A stretch of 64,000 bases of DNA from Chondrilla cf. caribensis (taxonomy: Eukaryota; Porifera; Demospongiae; Chondrillida; Chondrillidae). This document shows, piece after piece, positions 1 to 25,749 of the stretch. Position 1 is the first letter of the stretch. Every line of letters begins with the position of its first letter. A program made the position numbers and the translations under genes. Under the pieces are notes generated by a model that was not told the DNA's origin, did no database searches, and saw only the letters and a list, made by a program, of their open reading frames with translations. Location of the stretch: the NCBI GenBank assembly GCA_964020155.1, contig OZ026561.1, forward strand, positions 3,627,869-3,691,868. Direction: 5' to 3'.

Positions 1-707
1 AACCAACTTCAAAGGTCGACAGAAGCAAGATTAAAGTTGAAAATATTGGATTATTCTGTCATTCTTTGTTCATAACAATGCTGAATTATATGCACATGCG
101 ATTACATTGTACAGCGTGTATTTTCATATTGTGTCATATGTGATTGTTGTAATAATTATTACATGATTACCTATACATACATATATCGCTATAGTATTAT
201 TTTGTAGTTGACATATTATAATCATCTTGTGTCCATTGGCATTATTGTAAGAATGTAATATTATATTATTATTGTGAGTTGTGTTTCGTCAAGCTTTGTG
301 CATGTTGATAAAATGTTAATGCGTCTTAATCATGCGATCTATAATATGTATCATATGCAGTCAGTTCTAATGTTTCTTCATACATTAATTATTGAATACA
401 ATAATATTTTATATCATATAATGCAATAAATAAATTATACAATGGTGTACACAGTCATGTACACATGAACATTATATACAAATTACATTATTAATGTAAT
501 TTTCAAATAATAGTAATATTATTATAAACTTATGTATAATTAGACCTACAGGGACCTAGCTGGACATGCAGAGTATTATACTATATTATTAATATTATTG
601 AATAACAATAAAGCACTATGATACATTGTTTGCTTTATGTTAGGATATTTCAACGAAATGCATGTGCCAATGAATTTACGTATCACAATACAAATAAATG
701 TGAATAA
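1..707. other. AT-rich intergenic stretch, no gene seen
   Basis: Very AT-rich sequence downstream of the rolling-stone-like gene. It would contain that gene's 3' UTR, but I see no convincing minus-strand polyadenylation signal and no coding exon on either strand. Confidence 0.5.
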
Positions 708-1606
708 TCATGTTTTGAAAACACGACTATGGAACTTTGCTCCCAGCCACCTCCTAAGCAGATTGATGCCATAGAGGATGAGGTAAAGGAACGGGAAGAA
801 AAAGAAGATACAGCCAATGAGAATCCCCACGGCCAATCCTGGGTTATTGGTGTAGTCGAGGAAAAAATAGATGTACGTATTGCCAACCACATCAACACCG
901 CCTGCGGCCCAATAAATTACAGTGAAAATCCCATAGATTACGCCCAGAACAATGATCATGTATATGTGGTAGATGTTGAGGACGATGCCAGCTGCCCATA
1001 TGTCAATGAGGGCGATCACACCAGGTGTGAGGTGCTCATTCACATTGGTACCCGATATGGGGATGCTCGGCTGGTAAAGCAAAGACCAGTACAGAAAGGT
1101 CACTCCTAATTCCAACGGGAGGGCAATGTTGAAAAACACCCAATGGATCTTTTGATACCAAGCAACGTTATCTTCCCGCCAGTTGAGGTAGATACTCTCT
1201 GAGGTGGAATCTTCTCTGCCACTCTCGGGATCACTCTCAGGGGTGGGATCAATATCGGCTTTTCCCACCACAATGGCATACATGTGGAAAACGTACTTTA
1301 CAGTACATGCACTGGCAGCAATCAGTAGATAGAGGACCCAGATTATTATTGCCCAATCCGTGAGGTAGATAAAGTACGTGACATGATCGAAATCAACCGC
1401 AGACACAATCAGCCATGGTGGGAAGTACAGGGCCAAAAACCACCGCACAATTAAGTAGATGACTTGCCACTGATTGTATGGGAGCCACTGCAGGAACAAT
1501 GAAAGGAGGACGTAAAACACATCACATTTTACAATGCATGCATGCATCTTGCACACACTTTCAAAAGGATCTTGCCCCAAATTCACAAACCCAAAGACGG
1601 ATTCAG
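708..1606 (-). CDS. Rolling-stone-like multi-pass membrane protein (3' exons)
   Basis: The long minus-strand frame ends with TGA at 708-710. It encodes about five hydrophobic blocks, some long enough to span twice: VIYLIVRWFLALYF, YFIYLTDWAIIIWVLYLL, WVFFNIALPLELGVTFLYW, a block around IYMIIVLGVIYGIFTVIYW, and a C-terminal block around ILIGCIFFFFPFLYLILY. The N...H..Y, GG and LDYTNNPG landmarks are those of the rolling stone family, whose Drosophila founder acts at the plasma membrane in myoblast fusion. The open frame runs through a likely 69-bp intron (1488-1556): GTGTGC donor after PFES and a polypyrimidine-rich CTGCAG acceptor before WLPYNQW. The join restores the family pattern of a GF...PF-S segment before a QW motif. 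The upstream exon (about 1557-1606) appears to start at a GGTGCAG acceptor, so the true start codon is further upstream and was not found. Family assignment is firm; the 5' end is not. Confidence 0.75.
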
Positions 1607-1619
1607 CTGCACCAGTTCA

Positions 1620-2950
1620 AGTTCATTGAACAAATATTATACTATAACATTGTTGTGTTTTGCATTTGTAAACATGTTTGGATCCTTCATCTCCCACATG
1701 ATAATAATACATTCAATTGAAGGAAAGACATACCACATCACTCAACAATACTAGAGTAACAATAGGATTATACACACACCCAAATGAAAATAATAATATG
1801 TCATTGAGAGACTTATGACATTCTAGAACGATTTTTCAAACCAATCGAATCACCAGTTGTAGACAATAATAGGACCTCAGTTTTATGGAATTGCATGAAA
1901 CATTGTTGGATGTGCCTGTTTTAGTGACTCCGAGTATGCATTATAAAACAGGCCTAGGGATCATGACTGCTGTTTATGAATCAATAGCATTACAGCCCAC
2001 AAAAGGAAACTGGCATCTTGTATATTCCAAAAATTCCAATTCCGAATCATCACAATTCGACAGGTCATGCGTGTTGGCCTATGGATTACAACTTCATGTA
2101 ACATGTATACACCAAAGGCATGCATACACTGTCAGCAGGAATCCATGTGGTGTGACACTACCCACACTATGGCCATGCATGTGTGCACTTGTATCTATGC
2201 ATATTATATTATTGCTCATCATTCATATTTAATTTATAGAGATTGTACAATGTTATCAATTGCCTATATTTACCATTAATACATATTTATTTTTTTCAGT
2301 CACAGAGAAAACTAGCTAGCTCAAGCACTAACCAGTAGATATTATGCTATGTATCATGCTCCAGGAATGTGACTGGTGATAGTATACTTCCAGGCTTTAC
2401 CCATATATAGACACATGACATAGATACATGTGGGTGTTGACGTGTGGATGCCCACCCCTTCTGAATGTAGATTAAGTAGCCAATACCATCCAACAGGAGG
2501 CCAATCTGAAACTACTGATGAGATACTGACATGCAAAGCTAGAATCACTCGCTACAAAGACACCAGTCTGCCTAAATAAGGATAGTACATGCCTGCATGT
2601 GGTTGGCTATATTTTAACATGCATACAAGAGCAGTTATATCATGTGAGAGGCAAAAAATCTCCAATGGTCCCGGCCCATTCAGTTGCAGACCATGGGTCT
2701 TGTAAATGAAGGTTCCGTGCAGCTGGGATAACGCAGATATAATATCTGGCAGTTACGCATTCCGATTTCTTCAATAAATGTCCAATAACAGTACTAGGCC
2801 TCAAAGTATAGAGGGGGGGGTTGGTTCTATGGATCGATCCCCGGGCCGCCACTAATCTTTCGTATAAGAAGTATTATATATAGACGAAGAATATGTCATA
2901 TAATAAGCAGTAGCTATTATTAATATAACCATAGACTCTACAACTCAAGG
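1620..2950. other. Intergenic/5' region of the rolling-stone-like gene
   Basis: The missing first exon(s) of the minus-strand membrane gene should lie here, but I cannot pick one out. Short open frames on both strands show no domain. 2640-2860 is slightly richer in GC and unassigned. Confidence 0.4.
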
Positions 2951-3065
2951 AATACTTGATCGGGTCAATAGGAGCTTACCACGCAGTTGATACATGGATT
3001 GAGCTTCAGCCCGGTCTAATGTGGAACAGTAAAGTTCGATAGATCAAGTGACTCACTGGAGTATA
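2950..3065. repeat. Diverged copy of the SRCR downstream flank block
   Basis: The run containing GAGCTTCA, CTAATGTGGAACAGTA and ATCAAGTGACTCA matches blocks about 260 bp downstream of the last exon of SRCR-2 (13.93 kb), SRCR-3 (29.16 kb) and SRCR-4 (46.90 kb). Here it lies about 1.1 kb downstream of SRCR-1. Confidence 0.6.
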
Positions 3066-3246
3066 AGCCACTGTTCTCCAATCTTTGTGTCTGAGCAAAA
3101 GCCTCGTCCAATGAAACTCCTGCTTCGTCTTGACGGAACACAGTTTCTCACACTTCATATTCAGCCAGCGAGCTCCGCGAAAACAAAAGTTACTAGTTAA
3201 CAGTAATAATTATTATAGTCTATAATTTATAGTCCCCGGCAGTTTT

Positions 3247-3533
3247 TACCCACTGATATCCAGTATTGTTCCTGATGTCGTGGTCGTGTACAGCGTTGGA
3301 CCAGGTGCGAAGCACAACACATTAAGGTGGCGTGCATGGGAACCTATTACCGGTACCGGTTCTGCAGTATCGAAGGAAGTAGTTCCGGTTCTGACGTTCG
3401 TACAGTGTGTACAGAACAGTAACACCACGGGAGATCAGACCGGGTCCAAAAGAAATGGTGGAGTCGAGTACGTGTCTATTGGCCCATGTGCTGGATCAAA
3501 TACAGTTTTACTAAACATTTTGCCGGTAAGCTA
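3247..3533 (+). CDS. Possible plus-strand exon, function unknown
   Basis: An open plus-strand stretch of about 95 codons with unusually many CpGs for this window. It follows a CCCCGGCAG acceptor-like site and ends at a consensus donor (CCG|GTAAGC at about 3534). The translated segment contains VGPGAKHNTLRWRAWEP and EYVSIGPCAGSNTVLL. I recognise no domain. It could be a real exon of an unseen gene or the remnant of an inserted element. The opposite strand is also open for 60 codons, so coding status is weak. Confidence 0.22.
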
Positions 3534-3539
3534 TTAAAC

Positions 3540-4170
3540 TCTTTATTAACAAAACTTCTTTGAAGATGTTGGGACAAGAATATCCTTTTGATTATTATCA
3601 ATGATTCGTTTAGATTTTATTAACCTTTAATATTATGACTGAGTGTTAATTGAACAGACCTACACAATGTCTTGTATTTACATCGAGTGTTATATGGTGG
3701 TATAATCCTGAACTAATACTAATTTTGAATCAAATATTACGAACACAGGCATATCCAACGTTCTGTGCCTTCACAGGTTACTGTTACTAGAGTACTATTA
3801 TAATAGTAATTATGCACAATTACTATAGAACTAATTTGTACAGAATTTTATACTTTTCCCATGGCATAATGCCCAATTATAATTAATTATACTCATGCAG
3901 TGTACTACCTTTATTATTACTTATAGTACTAGTAATCGTATGTAATAATTACCATTCATTGTGAAATTATTATATGCCACTCTAGCTCCTACAAATGACA
4001 ACCAACCAACCATATGAATACAATGGTTGCAAACAACATTAATCATAATTATTATTTCTATGGTAATCATGATGAATCAATAAATTTTAGTATTAGCCTA
4101 ATATCTATCAATATTCAAGTATTAGCCTTAATTGTAGGTTTGCTACGCAGTGCCAGCTCATGATGAGTTC
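3540..4170. other. AT-rich spacer downstream of SRCR-1
   Basis: No exon, RNA gene or clear repeat seen. It contains many short AT-rich stretches and presumably the 3' UTR of SRCR-1. Confidence 0.4.
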
Positions 4171-4171
4171 A

Positions 4172-9565
<5,394 letters not shown>

Positions 9566-9651
9566 TCTCCCGGGCTAAATCCTCGTGGGGATCCTTAGTC
9601 GTCACTACTGCTCGGGCAGTGGGTGATGAGCACTCACTGCCAATCCATCTC

Positions 9652-9659
9652 TTTAAATA
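9652..9659 (-). promoter_or_regulatory. TATA box of SRCR-1
   Basis: TATTTAAA on the minus strand, 87 nt upstream of the ATG. The sequence between (around TGAGTGCTCATCACCCACTG) is conserved in SRCR-2 and SRCR-4. Confidence 0.65.
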
Positions 9660-9940
9660 GCAAAACTTCTTTGACTAATAATCCACTTACATCATTTCCT
9701 GTTCAGAGATTTCTATTTATAGACCAATATCCTATCACTCTATATAAGGGAGTTGATCGTGCACTATGTTTACATCTCTCCTTACTGTACAAACTATATC
9801 CTTTCACTCTGATGTCCACACGTGTACCCTTAGCGTTTTATATTAGTGAAGTTAATATTAAGTTTTTAACAATCACAAGGTATGCTTTGAAATTCTCAGA
9901 GCTGGTTGAGATTCTGTACCTGGGATAGAACCACATGATG

Positions 9941-10162
9941 TGTATGTACTATAACCAGGAGTGTGTACTAACCAGGAGTGAGTACTAACCAGGAGGGTGT
10001 GCTAACCAGGAGTGTGTACTAACCAGGAGTGAGTACTAACCAGGAGTGAGTACTAACCAGGAGTGTGTACTAGCCAGGAGTGAGTACTAACCTGGAGTAT
10101 GTATCAACCGGGAGTGTACTAACCAGGTGTATGTATCCACTGGGAGTGTGTACTAACCAGAA
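9941..10162. repeat. 17-bp minisatellite (TGTGTACTAACCAGGAG), block 1
   Basis: About a dozen head-to-tail, slightly varied copies of the unit. Other blocks occur at 22.95, 24.32 and 25.75 kb, and degenerate units at 10866-10990. Confidence 0.9.
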
Positions 10163-12379
10163 ATCCCAGCACTGATTATATAGACATGAATAGTGTTGTA
10201 TTATTCAAAAGATGAAAAACGTGCCATGTTGTTAACATGTTATTGCTGGTAGCTAAATTAATTTAGCGTTCTCAATCTCATTAACCTCATGTAACTTTCA
10301 ACTAACACCCACATACCATATAAACACAATATCACTATATGTATCTTAGCAACAATGTTAAGTACTTATAAACCCAGTATGGTATCCTGATCTCTGAATA
10401 GAAGACATTTTTCAAAGCAGCATCCTATGTGTTATACCTTAATTGCATGCACGTGTGTTATAATAGAGCAAAATTCTATTATTTTTGTATAAGGAAGCTT
10501 GTTTTACTTATTTTACATGATTCCTCGATATGCAGACAGTTATTCCCTTCGAACAGATGTTAACAAATGCTTGCCATAATTCTAATGTGCTCCTAAATCA
10601 GTTCATTATCTGGTTTATGTTAATTTTATTGATACACACTGCATGAGTAGCTGGATTTGTATATACATATACTGGTAGCCATTGTCTACTGTCATAGTTT
10701 GTGTATGTGTATATGAAAATGTGTTAGTATGCAAGTATGATGTGTCCAATTCTTGTTTTTCCATCTTTGCTAGGTGTGAACAGGTTCTGAAGTCTATGTA
10801 TACCAATCTGGTGCACATACGTAAGCTATAGGACTATTATGACATATGCGTATTATGCAGGAGTATACGTATACTACCCAAGAGCTGTACGAACCAGGAG
10901 CATGTAATAACTTACTATACTGTATGCACCATCAAGGAGTGCACTATAGTCAGGACTATGTACAACCAGGGGTGTGTAATAGCCTATAATAGCCCTAATA
11001 GGGTAATATAATGATATGGAATATTTAATGCATTATACAGTATGTAATCGACACATGACTGTATGCATTTTATATGATATTATATGGGATATTATGATAT
11101 TGGAGAAGGTAATAATATTATATTAACGATATGGAATATTATTATGCATAATATTATTATTATCTAATATGTAATCAATATGTGACTGTATATGTTCGTG
11201 TACATATTATGTTATGATATTGGGGAAGGTCAAAAACGTGACATGCTGCCAACATGTTATTACTTCAACATTGCTAATGAGGTACTTTGAGGGCTTCACT
11301 GAAGCCACTCATAATCATGTCAATAACCTCGTGTTGACACAAACATGACCTTTACCAAACACACGTGATTAACCTCCATGTGAATACAATACTACACAAC
11401 TAATAACTTGAGCTCAGTGTGGTGGACAGATCATGAATCAATGTAGTGTTACAATGCTGCATCCATCCATGAATAATATCACTATGTTTCAGGTACGTGT
11501 ACATGAAATTTTCAATCAAACAAGAAATTTACTACACAGAAAATAGTATACAAAGTTGAAGTCACTATAGTGAAACTCATACAGACGATAATGTACATCA
11601 GGATAAACGTGGTTGCTGCCTTATCAGGTTTCATCTATCGTTTGTCTTATACTTTTGTAAAGTGGTTGCCAGATGAACCTCTTGTGGATGAGATGTTGAA
11701 ATATATCCTCTAAACCAGATTGTTAACCTGATGTACATGATCATCCATAGGAAGATTCCCAATATTCTACAGTCATATTTTATTCTATAATACAGTTATA
11801 ATTATATATTTTGCAGGTATTGTGCCCTGTGTATTCTGTACACATGCATGTATACACCAAATCATACGAACATTGCACAGTTACGTATGTATAATATTGC
11901 ATGTATGGCTTATAAATGTAATTCAAAGAGGTCCAATGTGTCAACATGTTATTGATTAAGTATGTATAAGCAAACATTGAAGAGGCTAGGTTGTGGAAGG
12001 TGAGACTAAGCCACTCTCAATCATGCATATGGTAATTTCATTTGGACATAGTATTATTAAGCATTATACAATATTCTATATTATATAAAAATATATATGA
12101 TATGTAATGAATATGTGACTGTATAATACGTTTGTGTAATAATTATATTATGGTATTGCATGGTAAAGGTCAAAAACATGACTTGTTGTCAACATGTTAT
12201 TACAGCTTAATGCCTTATTACTTCAACATTGCTAATGAGGTGATTTGAGGGCTGCACCAAAGTCTATTCCATTTTATTATTATATATTATATGGTTATTG
12301 TGCCCTGTGTACACATGCACATACACAATACACATGCAGTATAAAACATAACACAGTATCATATATTATTATACACAGT
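10163..12379. other. Intergenic region between SRCR-1 and SRCR-2, repeat remnants
   Basis: No gene seen. It holds scattered copies of a motif set (GGTCAAAAACGTGAC, ACATGTTATT, TTGCTAATGAGGT) that recurs at 12.2, 13.7, 22.0, 23.6, 25.1, 28.9, 46.7 and 52.3 kb. This is an old dispersed or segmental repeat. Confidence 0.6.
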
Positions 12380-12384
12380 GGGAA

Positions 12385-12530
12385 AATCCTGTTTTCATCG
12401 AGTAGGAAACACTATTGAATCATTATTGAAAGGCTCTGTTTCACGAAAAATGCATTGAAGCAGGGCCTTTGAACAATGTTTCAATAGTGCTTCATTCTTA
12501 ATGAAACTGGTACTTTCCTCCTGTGATAAT
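12385..12530. mobile_element. Fold-back MITE-like element
   Basis: Imperfect inverted repeat about 145 bp long. GGAAACACTATTGAA and GAAAGGCTCTG on the left pair with CAGGGCCTTT and TTTCAATAGTG on the right, and the outer ends are CACAGTGGGAAA and TTTCCTCCTGTG. Confidence 0.55.
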
Positions 12531-12569
12531 TATGTATTGCTTAGAATAATATTCAAAAGGTCGATTATG

Positions 12570-12727
12570 TCAACATGTCATTGATTGAAGTATGTATAAA
12601 CAAACATGAAAGAGGCCATTTCACTTGTGCATCAGATATTGATTACTTCATATTGTATTATGTATTTTATAAAAACTGTGTACTGTGTGTTATATTTCAT
12701 ACTATTGTATTAATATTATTATGCATA

Positions 12728-12778
<51 letters not shown>

Positions 12779-14187
12779 AATGTATTTTATGTAATATTAT
12801 ACTTATGTATGCACTCAAAGAGGTTAAAATGTATCAACAAATATCGTATGTATACTATAATATACACATTCAGGGAGGCCACTTCAACAGACCAGTGTGA
12901 CCAGTGTATGTGTGTATAATTTTATTCATACACATAAACATGCAGACATGTGACAGTATCAAAGCACATATGTACGTAATTTTATATAGATGTATAGAAA
13001 CGATTTTGTGTGTAAGCATATTCTAACGGCATATGCCCTACATAAAATAACAGAAGTATATCTTCTATGCATACATTGCCAATGGGTGGAAACGTGAACA
13101 TTTAATGTTGAGTGATAGTCACCAATTTGCATATCACTGCATGTTTGGGGAGTCAACAAACATGTGATAAACATGTGACAAATATGTCATGATCATATAA
13201 TCCTTACAGGATTTTGTGTAGATTGGAATCTCTGTGAACATGTGAAGAGGTCATTGTGTACATCCTTGTTATTAGAAAATGGGTGTAGGAAAGCAATTTA
13301 GAATTGCTAGACCAGGCTGATAGCGGTTTGTTGGGGTGGGCATTTTCTTCCACCATGCGGCTAATCACATGACTTTCATATCACGTGACACTAATGGCTG
13401 CTCTCCAAATTATTTTTCTCAACTCTCAAGTTTGTTCTTTTTTCATGATTGCTTGGGAACGATAGGGGTTAGCTCTTTGATAAGTAACTTTATTTATTGT
13501 CAGGTAGACAGTATGCTAACTACAATTGTACCCAATACAAAACTCTGAAATCTTCTCACTAATTTCTCAAGGGGGGGCACTTTTAAAGAATTTATTTCAA
13601 GGGAGGGGGCACGTGCCCTGGGTGCCCCTTGGTTCCTACGCCTCTGTTGTAATATAAAAAAGTTAAAACATGTTCACATGAAATTATATTATGGTATTGG
13701 GGAAGGTCAAAAACATGACGTGGTCAAAGTGTTATTGCAGCTTGAAGCTTAATTACTTTAGCATTGCTAATGAGGTGATTTACAGGATGCAACTAAGCCA
13801 GTATGATTGAATATGTCATATGGAATATGTCATACAATAAGTAATATACAGATTACTTCTATATGATATTAACTTATTAATAAAGAATACTGAACCATGC
13901 AGGTCAATATAATATTATGGGCACAACTGTTGATAAAATGAGCTTCAACCCAAACTAATGTGGATCAGTATATCAACCTACTCACTAATACAATTCTAAT
14001 ACAATAATATGAAGAGTTTGGTATTCTCAATATTGGTTCACGTATGCATAAGAGTAATAAGAATTCAGAATATATCAGCTAATTAATGGAGTTACATGTG
14101 TTAGTTATTGCATTTGGCATTCCTGCCGTATAGGTTGTGATAATGCCAATTCCAGCACGACACTTTGTCATGTTCATGTGTTTGACT
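12570..14187. repeat. Downstream flank block of SRCR-2 (duplicon)
   Basis: Matches 27.6-29.4 kb and in part 46.3-47.2 kb in order and orientation. Shared marks are the TG tract, GTTTGTTGACTCCC-type runs, CTTGAAGCTTAATTACTTTAG and GAGCTTCAACCC. It shows that flanks were duplicated together with the genes. Confidence 0.75.
12737..12777. repeat. (TG)n microsatellite
   Basis: About 20 uninterrupted TG units. The corresponding flank of SRCR-3 holds a longer (GT)n at 27.76 kb. Confidence 0.98.
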
Positions 14188-21700
<7,513 letters not shown>

Positions 21701-21812
21701 TCTCTCAGGTCTGCAACTTTACTTCTTATTCTCCATATACATACAATGGGGATCCTTAATTGTCACTGTTGTCTTGTCAGTGGGTAATGAGTGCTCAGTG
21801 TCAATCCGCTCC

Positions 21813-21820
21813 TTTAAATA
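21813..21820 (-). promoter_or_regulatory. TATA box of SRCR-2
   Basis: TATTTAAA 113 nt upstream of the ATG. About 20-30 nt downstream lies the near-palindrome TGAGCACTCA followed by TTACCCACTG, conserved in SRCR-4 and, slightly changed, in SRCR-1; this is the expected transcription start region. Confidence 0.65.
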
Positions 21821-22947
21821 GCAGCCTTCTTGGCTTATAATCGACTTATTAATGTAAGGTCATTTCCTAGTGGGATGGAATTATTAATTTTATTGATTAC
21901 ATATTGTATCTATGCATATATACAATATATTATGTAATCAATAATGTGCGACTGTATAATATTTAATATGTGGACATAGTGAATTTGTAAAGGTCAAGCA
22001 CGTGATAAAATTGCTAACATGCTATTCACAAGGTGCAACAACTCAATTGACTTCAACGTTGCTAATGAGGTAGTTTGAGGGATGTACCAAAGCCACTCAA
22101 AATCAGGTCATTAACCCCAAGTACACATAAACATGACCTCAGTAGACATATGTGTGATTGAGATCCATATAAATCCAATATCATTATTTGAATCAAAGAG
22201 TCAATGCATATGCTAAGGGGTAATTATACATAAATGCAGTATCATGCACTTATACTGAATGGGAGAAGTTAATCAATGCCTCATCCAGCATGGCAATGCT
22301 ACGTATTATACTTGTGTACACGTGATGTAATATAACATATCTTTTTACTTTATATAAGGAAAGTAAACAAGTATGTTGCTTTATTTATTTGCATGTTCCC
22401 TCAATGTACAGACAATTGAATCCAAACTGATGTCTTCCCATGCATACGACTCCATTATATGTGTTCCCAATTCAGCTTATTGTCTGGTTTGTGTAAATTG
22501 TTTTGATACGTACCCTATAGGTAGCTAGGTTTGAACCTGAAAGCCAATGTCCACAGTTGAAACTTATGAATGCGTATGTGAGAGTGTGTGAATATGGTGT
22601 GTCCATGTCTGCATGATTTTATACCCATCTTCACTATACTGTAATAGGCATGAATGAGTTCTTGGGCTTAATGTGCATGTGCCAAATTTTTACATATTAG
22701 TGGATATAACATGTATTCAATAATCCAAAGTTCCAGAGGATGATCATGAGATTTACATAATCACTGAGATGATGGCCACTGATCTTATAGTACCAAGAAG
22801 CCTAATACATACGGTCAACTTGCTTAGTAAGTACCTCAAAGGTACCACAATCAATACTTTTTACTGGAGGTATTTACTATTAGTACTTCATGGTTACACA
22901 GTTGTACAGACATGGTGTACGTGAGCTAGGACCACATAACATGTACG

Positions 22948-23171
22948 TATACTAATCAGCAGTGTGTACTAACCACGAGTGTGTACTAACCAGAAGTGTA
23001 TACTAACCAGAGCATGTACTTACCAGGAGTATGTACTAACCAGGAGCCCGAATGTGTACTAACCAGGAGTGTGTACTGACCAGGAGTATGTACCAGCGGG
23101 AGTGTGTGTGGTACCCAGGATTATGTACTATAAACAGGTGTGTATACTAACCCAGGTACCTACTAACCAAC
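22948..23171. repeat. 17-bp minisatellite, block 2
   Basis: Variants of GTGTGTACTAACCAGGA inside unit 1 of the triplication. Confidence 0.88.
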
Positions 23172-24033
23172 TAGTTTGAAATAATATGTCATACATGCAT
23201 GCATATAACATGCACATTTCATGTGTAATGCCTGTCACTAATTTGATACACACTGCATGCTAAGGGAGTCAACAAGCGTGACCCTCAGAACACAACCAGT
23301 ATTCGTCATTATCAGAATCCTTAGAGGATAATGTGAAGACTGAAATCTGTACATATGTTAACAAGTGATGAGGTCATTGTTTACATCCCTGTTATTAGAT
23401 TTTCGATGTTACATAATTTAATCAACAAGTTGAAACATGAATCAACATGTTCTTGTTTGGGAATGAGACCTTAAAATTGATGAAGTATTGAAAGTCACAA
23501 CTAAGCCACTTGTAATCATGGCAGTATGAGGTGGAATGTACACATATATGCGATATGTAATCAATATGTGAGTGTAATATTTATGTATTATACTTTATAT
23601 TGTATGATGATATTGAAAAGGTCAAGAACGTGACATATTGCTAATATGTTATTGTAGCTTGAAATGTCAACACTGCTAATAAAATAATTTGAGGGATGCA
23701 CCAAACCATTCATAAACATCCCATTAACCTCATGTTCACACAAACTTGGCCCTCATCAAACATGTGTGATTAAGGTCCCTACACGTAAATCCAATAACTT
23801 CATTTGGATCTGAGCAAAGACGTTAACAACTAATAGACCCAATATGAAGAACAAATTACTGAATACAACTAGTAATCCATGTGGCATCCATCTGGCAATA
23901 ATGTTACATACTAGATATGTGTACTTCATTTATATCAAACAGTAATCTTAATACATATTCTGTAATAAAATTGAAGTCATAATATTGCAAAGACAATCTT
24001 TTGGATGATAATGTGCTTCAGGTTAAACTTGAT

Positions 24034-24110
24034 CAGCAATATCCCAGGAATCATCACAAACTGTCTGCCACCGTCTATTGTAGTACACTTCCACTCTTCC
24101 TTTATAGTTT
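24034..24110 (-). pseudogene. SRCR V-exon scrap in intergenic DNA
   Basis: About 77 bp that reads, on the minus strand, as [20 protein letters not shown] of a V module, with no splice sites and no rest of the module. It interrupts unit 1 of the triplication: unit 2 has AGGTTATATTTGAT joined directly to TACTGCTTACC. Best local match is the first V exon of SRCR-2 (CATCCCAGGAATCATCACAA, TTTATAG). Confidence 0.88.
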
Positions 24111-24308
24111 ACTGCTTACCTAGTTTCATTAAGTTATCTCGCTTTGTACGTATTGTGGGTGAGATTTTGATATTGAATTAAATGCTTTGAACCAGATAAG
24201 TGCCTCCAAGGTTCCACAATCAATACTTCTTATTGGCAGTATTTACTAACAGTCCTGGTTAAACAGCTGTACAGACATAGTGTACATAAGCTAGGACCAC
24301 ATAGCATG

Positions 24309-24632
24309 TACGTATACAGAAATTTGTACTAACCAGGAGTGTGTATTAATCACAAGTGTATGCTAACCAGAAGTGTGTACTAACCAGGAGTGTGTACTAA
24401 CCAGGAGTGTGTACTAACCAGGAGTGTGTACTAACCAGCTGCAGGAGTGTGTACTAACCAGGAGTGTGTACTAATGAGGAGCGTCTACTAACCGGAGTGT
24501 GTACCAACCAGGAGAGTGTACTAACCAGCTGTGCATACTAACCGGGAGTGTGTACCAGCGGGAGTGTGTGTGGTACCCAGGATTATGTACTATAAACAGG
24601 TGTGTGTACTAACCAGGGTACCTACTCACCAA
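24309..24632. repeat. 17-bp minisatellite, block 3
   Basis: About 15 units of GTGTACTAACCAGGAGT type, in unit 2 of the triplication. Confidence 0.9.
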
Positions 24633-25749
24633 CTAGTTTTGAAATATATCACAAATGCATGCATATAACATGCACATTTAATGTGCAATGCCTGTCACTA
24701 ATTTGATACACACTGCATACTAAGGGAGTCAACAAGCGTGACCCTCAGAACACAACCAGTATTCGTCATTATCAGAATCCTTAGAGGATATTGTGAAGAC
24801 TGAGATCTGTACATATGTTAACAAGTGATGAGGTCATTGTTTACATCCCCGTTATTAGATTTTCCATGTTACATAATTTAATCAATGAAGTTGAAACATG
24901 AATCAACATGTTCTTGTTTGGGAAGGAGGCCTTAAAATTGATGAAGTATTGAAAGTTACAACTAAGCCACTCGTAATCATGGTAATATGAAGTGGAATAA
25001 ACACATATAATATGCGATATGAAATCAATATGTGAGTGTAATATTTATGTATTATACTATATATTGTATGATGATATTGAATAGGTCAAATAACATGACA
25101 TATTACTAACATGTTATTGTAGCTTGAAATGTCAACACTGCTAATAAAATAATTTGAGGGATGCACCAAACCATTCATAAGCATCCCATTAACCTCATGT
25201 TCACACAAACTTGGCCCTCACCAAACATGTGTGATTAAGGTCCCTATACGTAAATCCAATAACTTCATTTGGATCTGAGCAAAGACGTTAACAACTAATA
25301 GAACCCAATATGAAGAACAAATTACCGAATACAACTATAAAATATTATAGTAATCCATGTGGCATCCATCTGGCATTAATGTTACATACTAGATATGTGT
25401 ACTTAATTTGAATCAAAGAGTAATCTTAATACACATTCGAATTCTATAATGTTATACAAAATTGAAGTCATAATATTGCAAAGACAATCTTTTAGATGAT
25501 AATGTGTTTCAGGTTATATTTGATTACTGCTTACCAAGTTTCATTAAGGTACCTCGCGTTTTAGAGTGGTTGCCTGATGAATCCATTGTGGATGAGATTT
25601 TGATATTGAATTAAATGCTTTGAACCAGATAAGTACCTCCAAGTTTCCACAATCAATACTTTTTATTGGCAGTATTTAATAACAGGCCAGGTTAAACAGT
25701 TGTACAGACATGGTGTACATAAGCTAGGACCACATAGCATGCATGTATA

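Noticed and set aside
729..1109. Plus-strand open frame of 126 codons
   Set aside because: Antisense shadow of the rolling-stone-like coding region, whose membrane segments and motifs are convincing on the minus strand.
12575..12919. Frames with poly-Cys/Val runs, and the equivalents at 27.67-28.10 kb
   Set aside because: Translation of (TG)n microsatellites.
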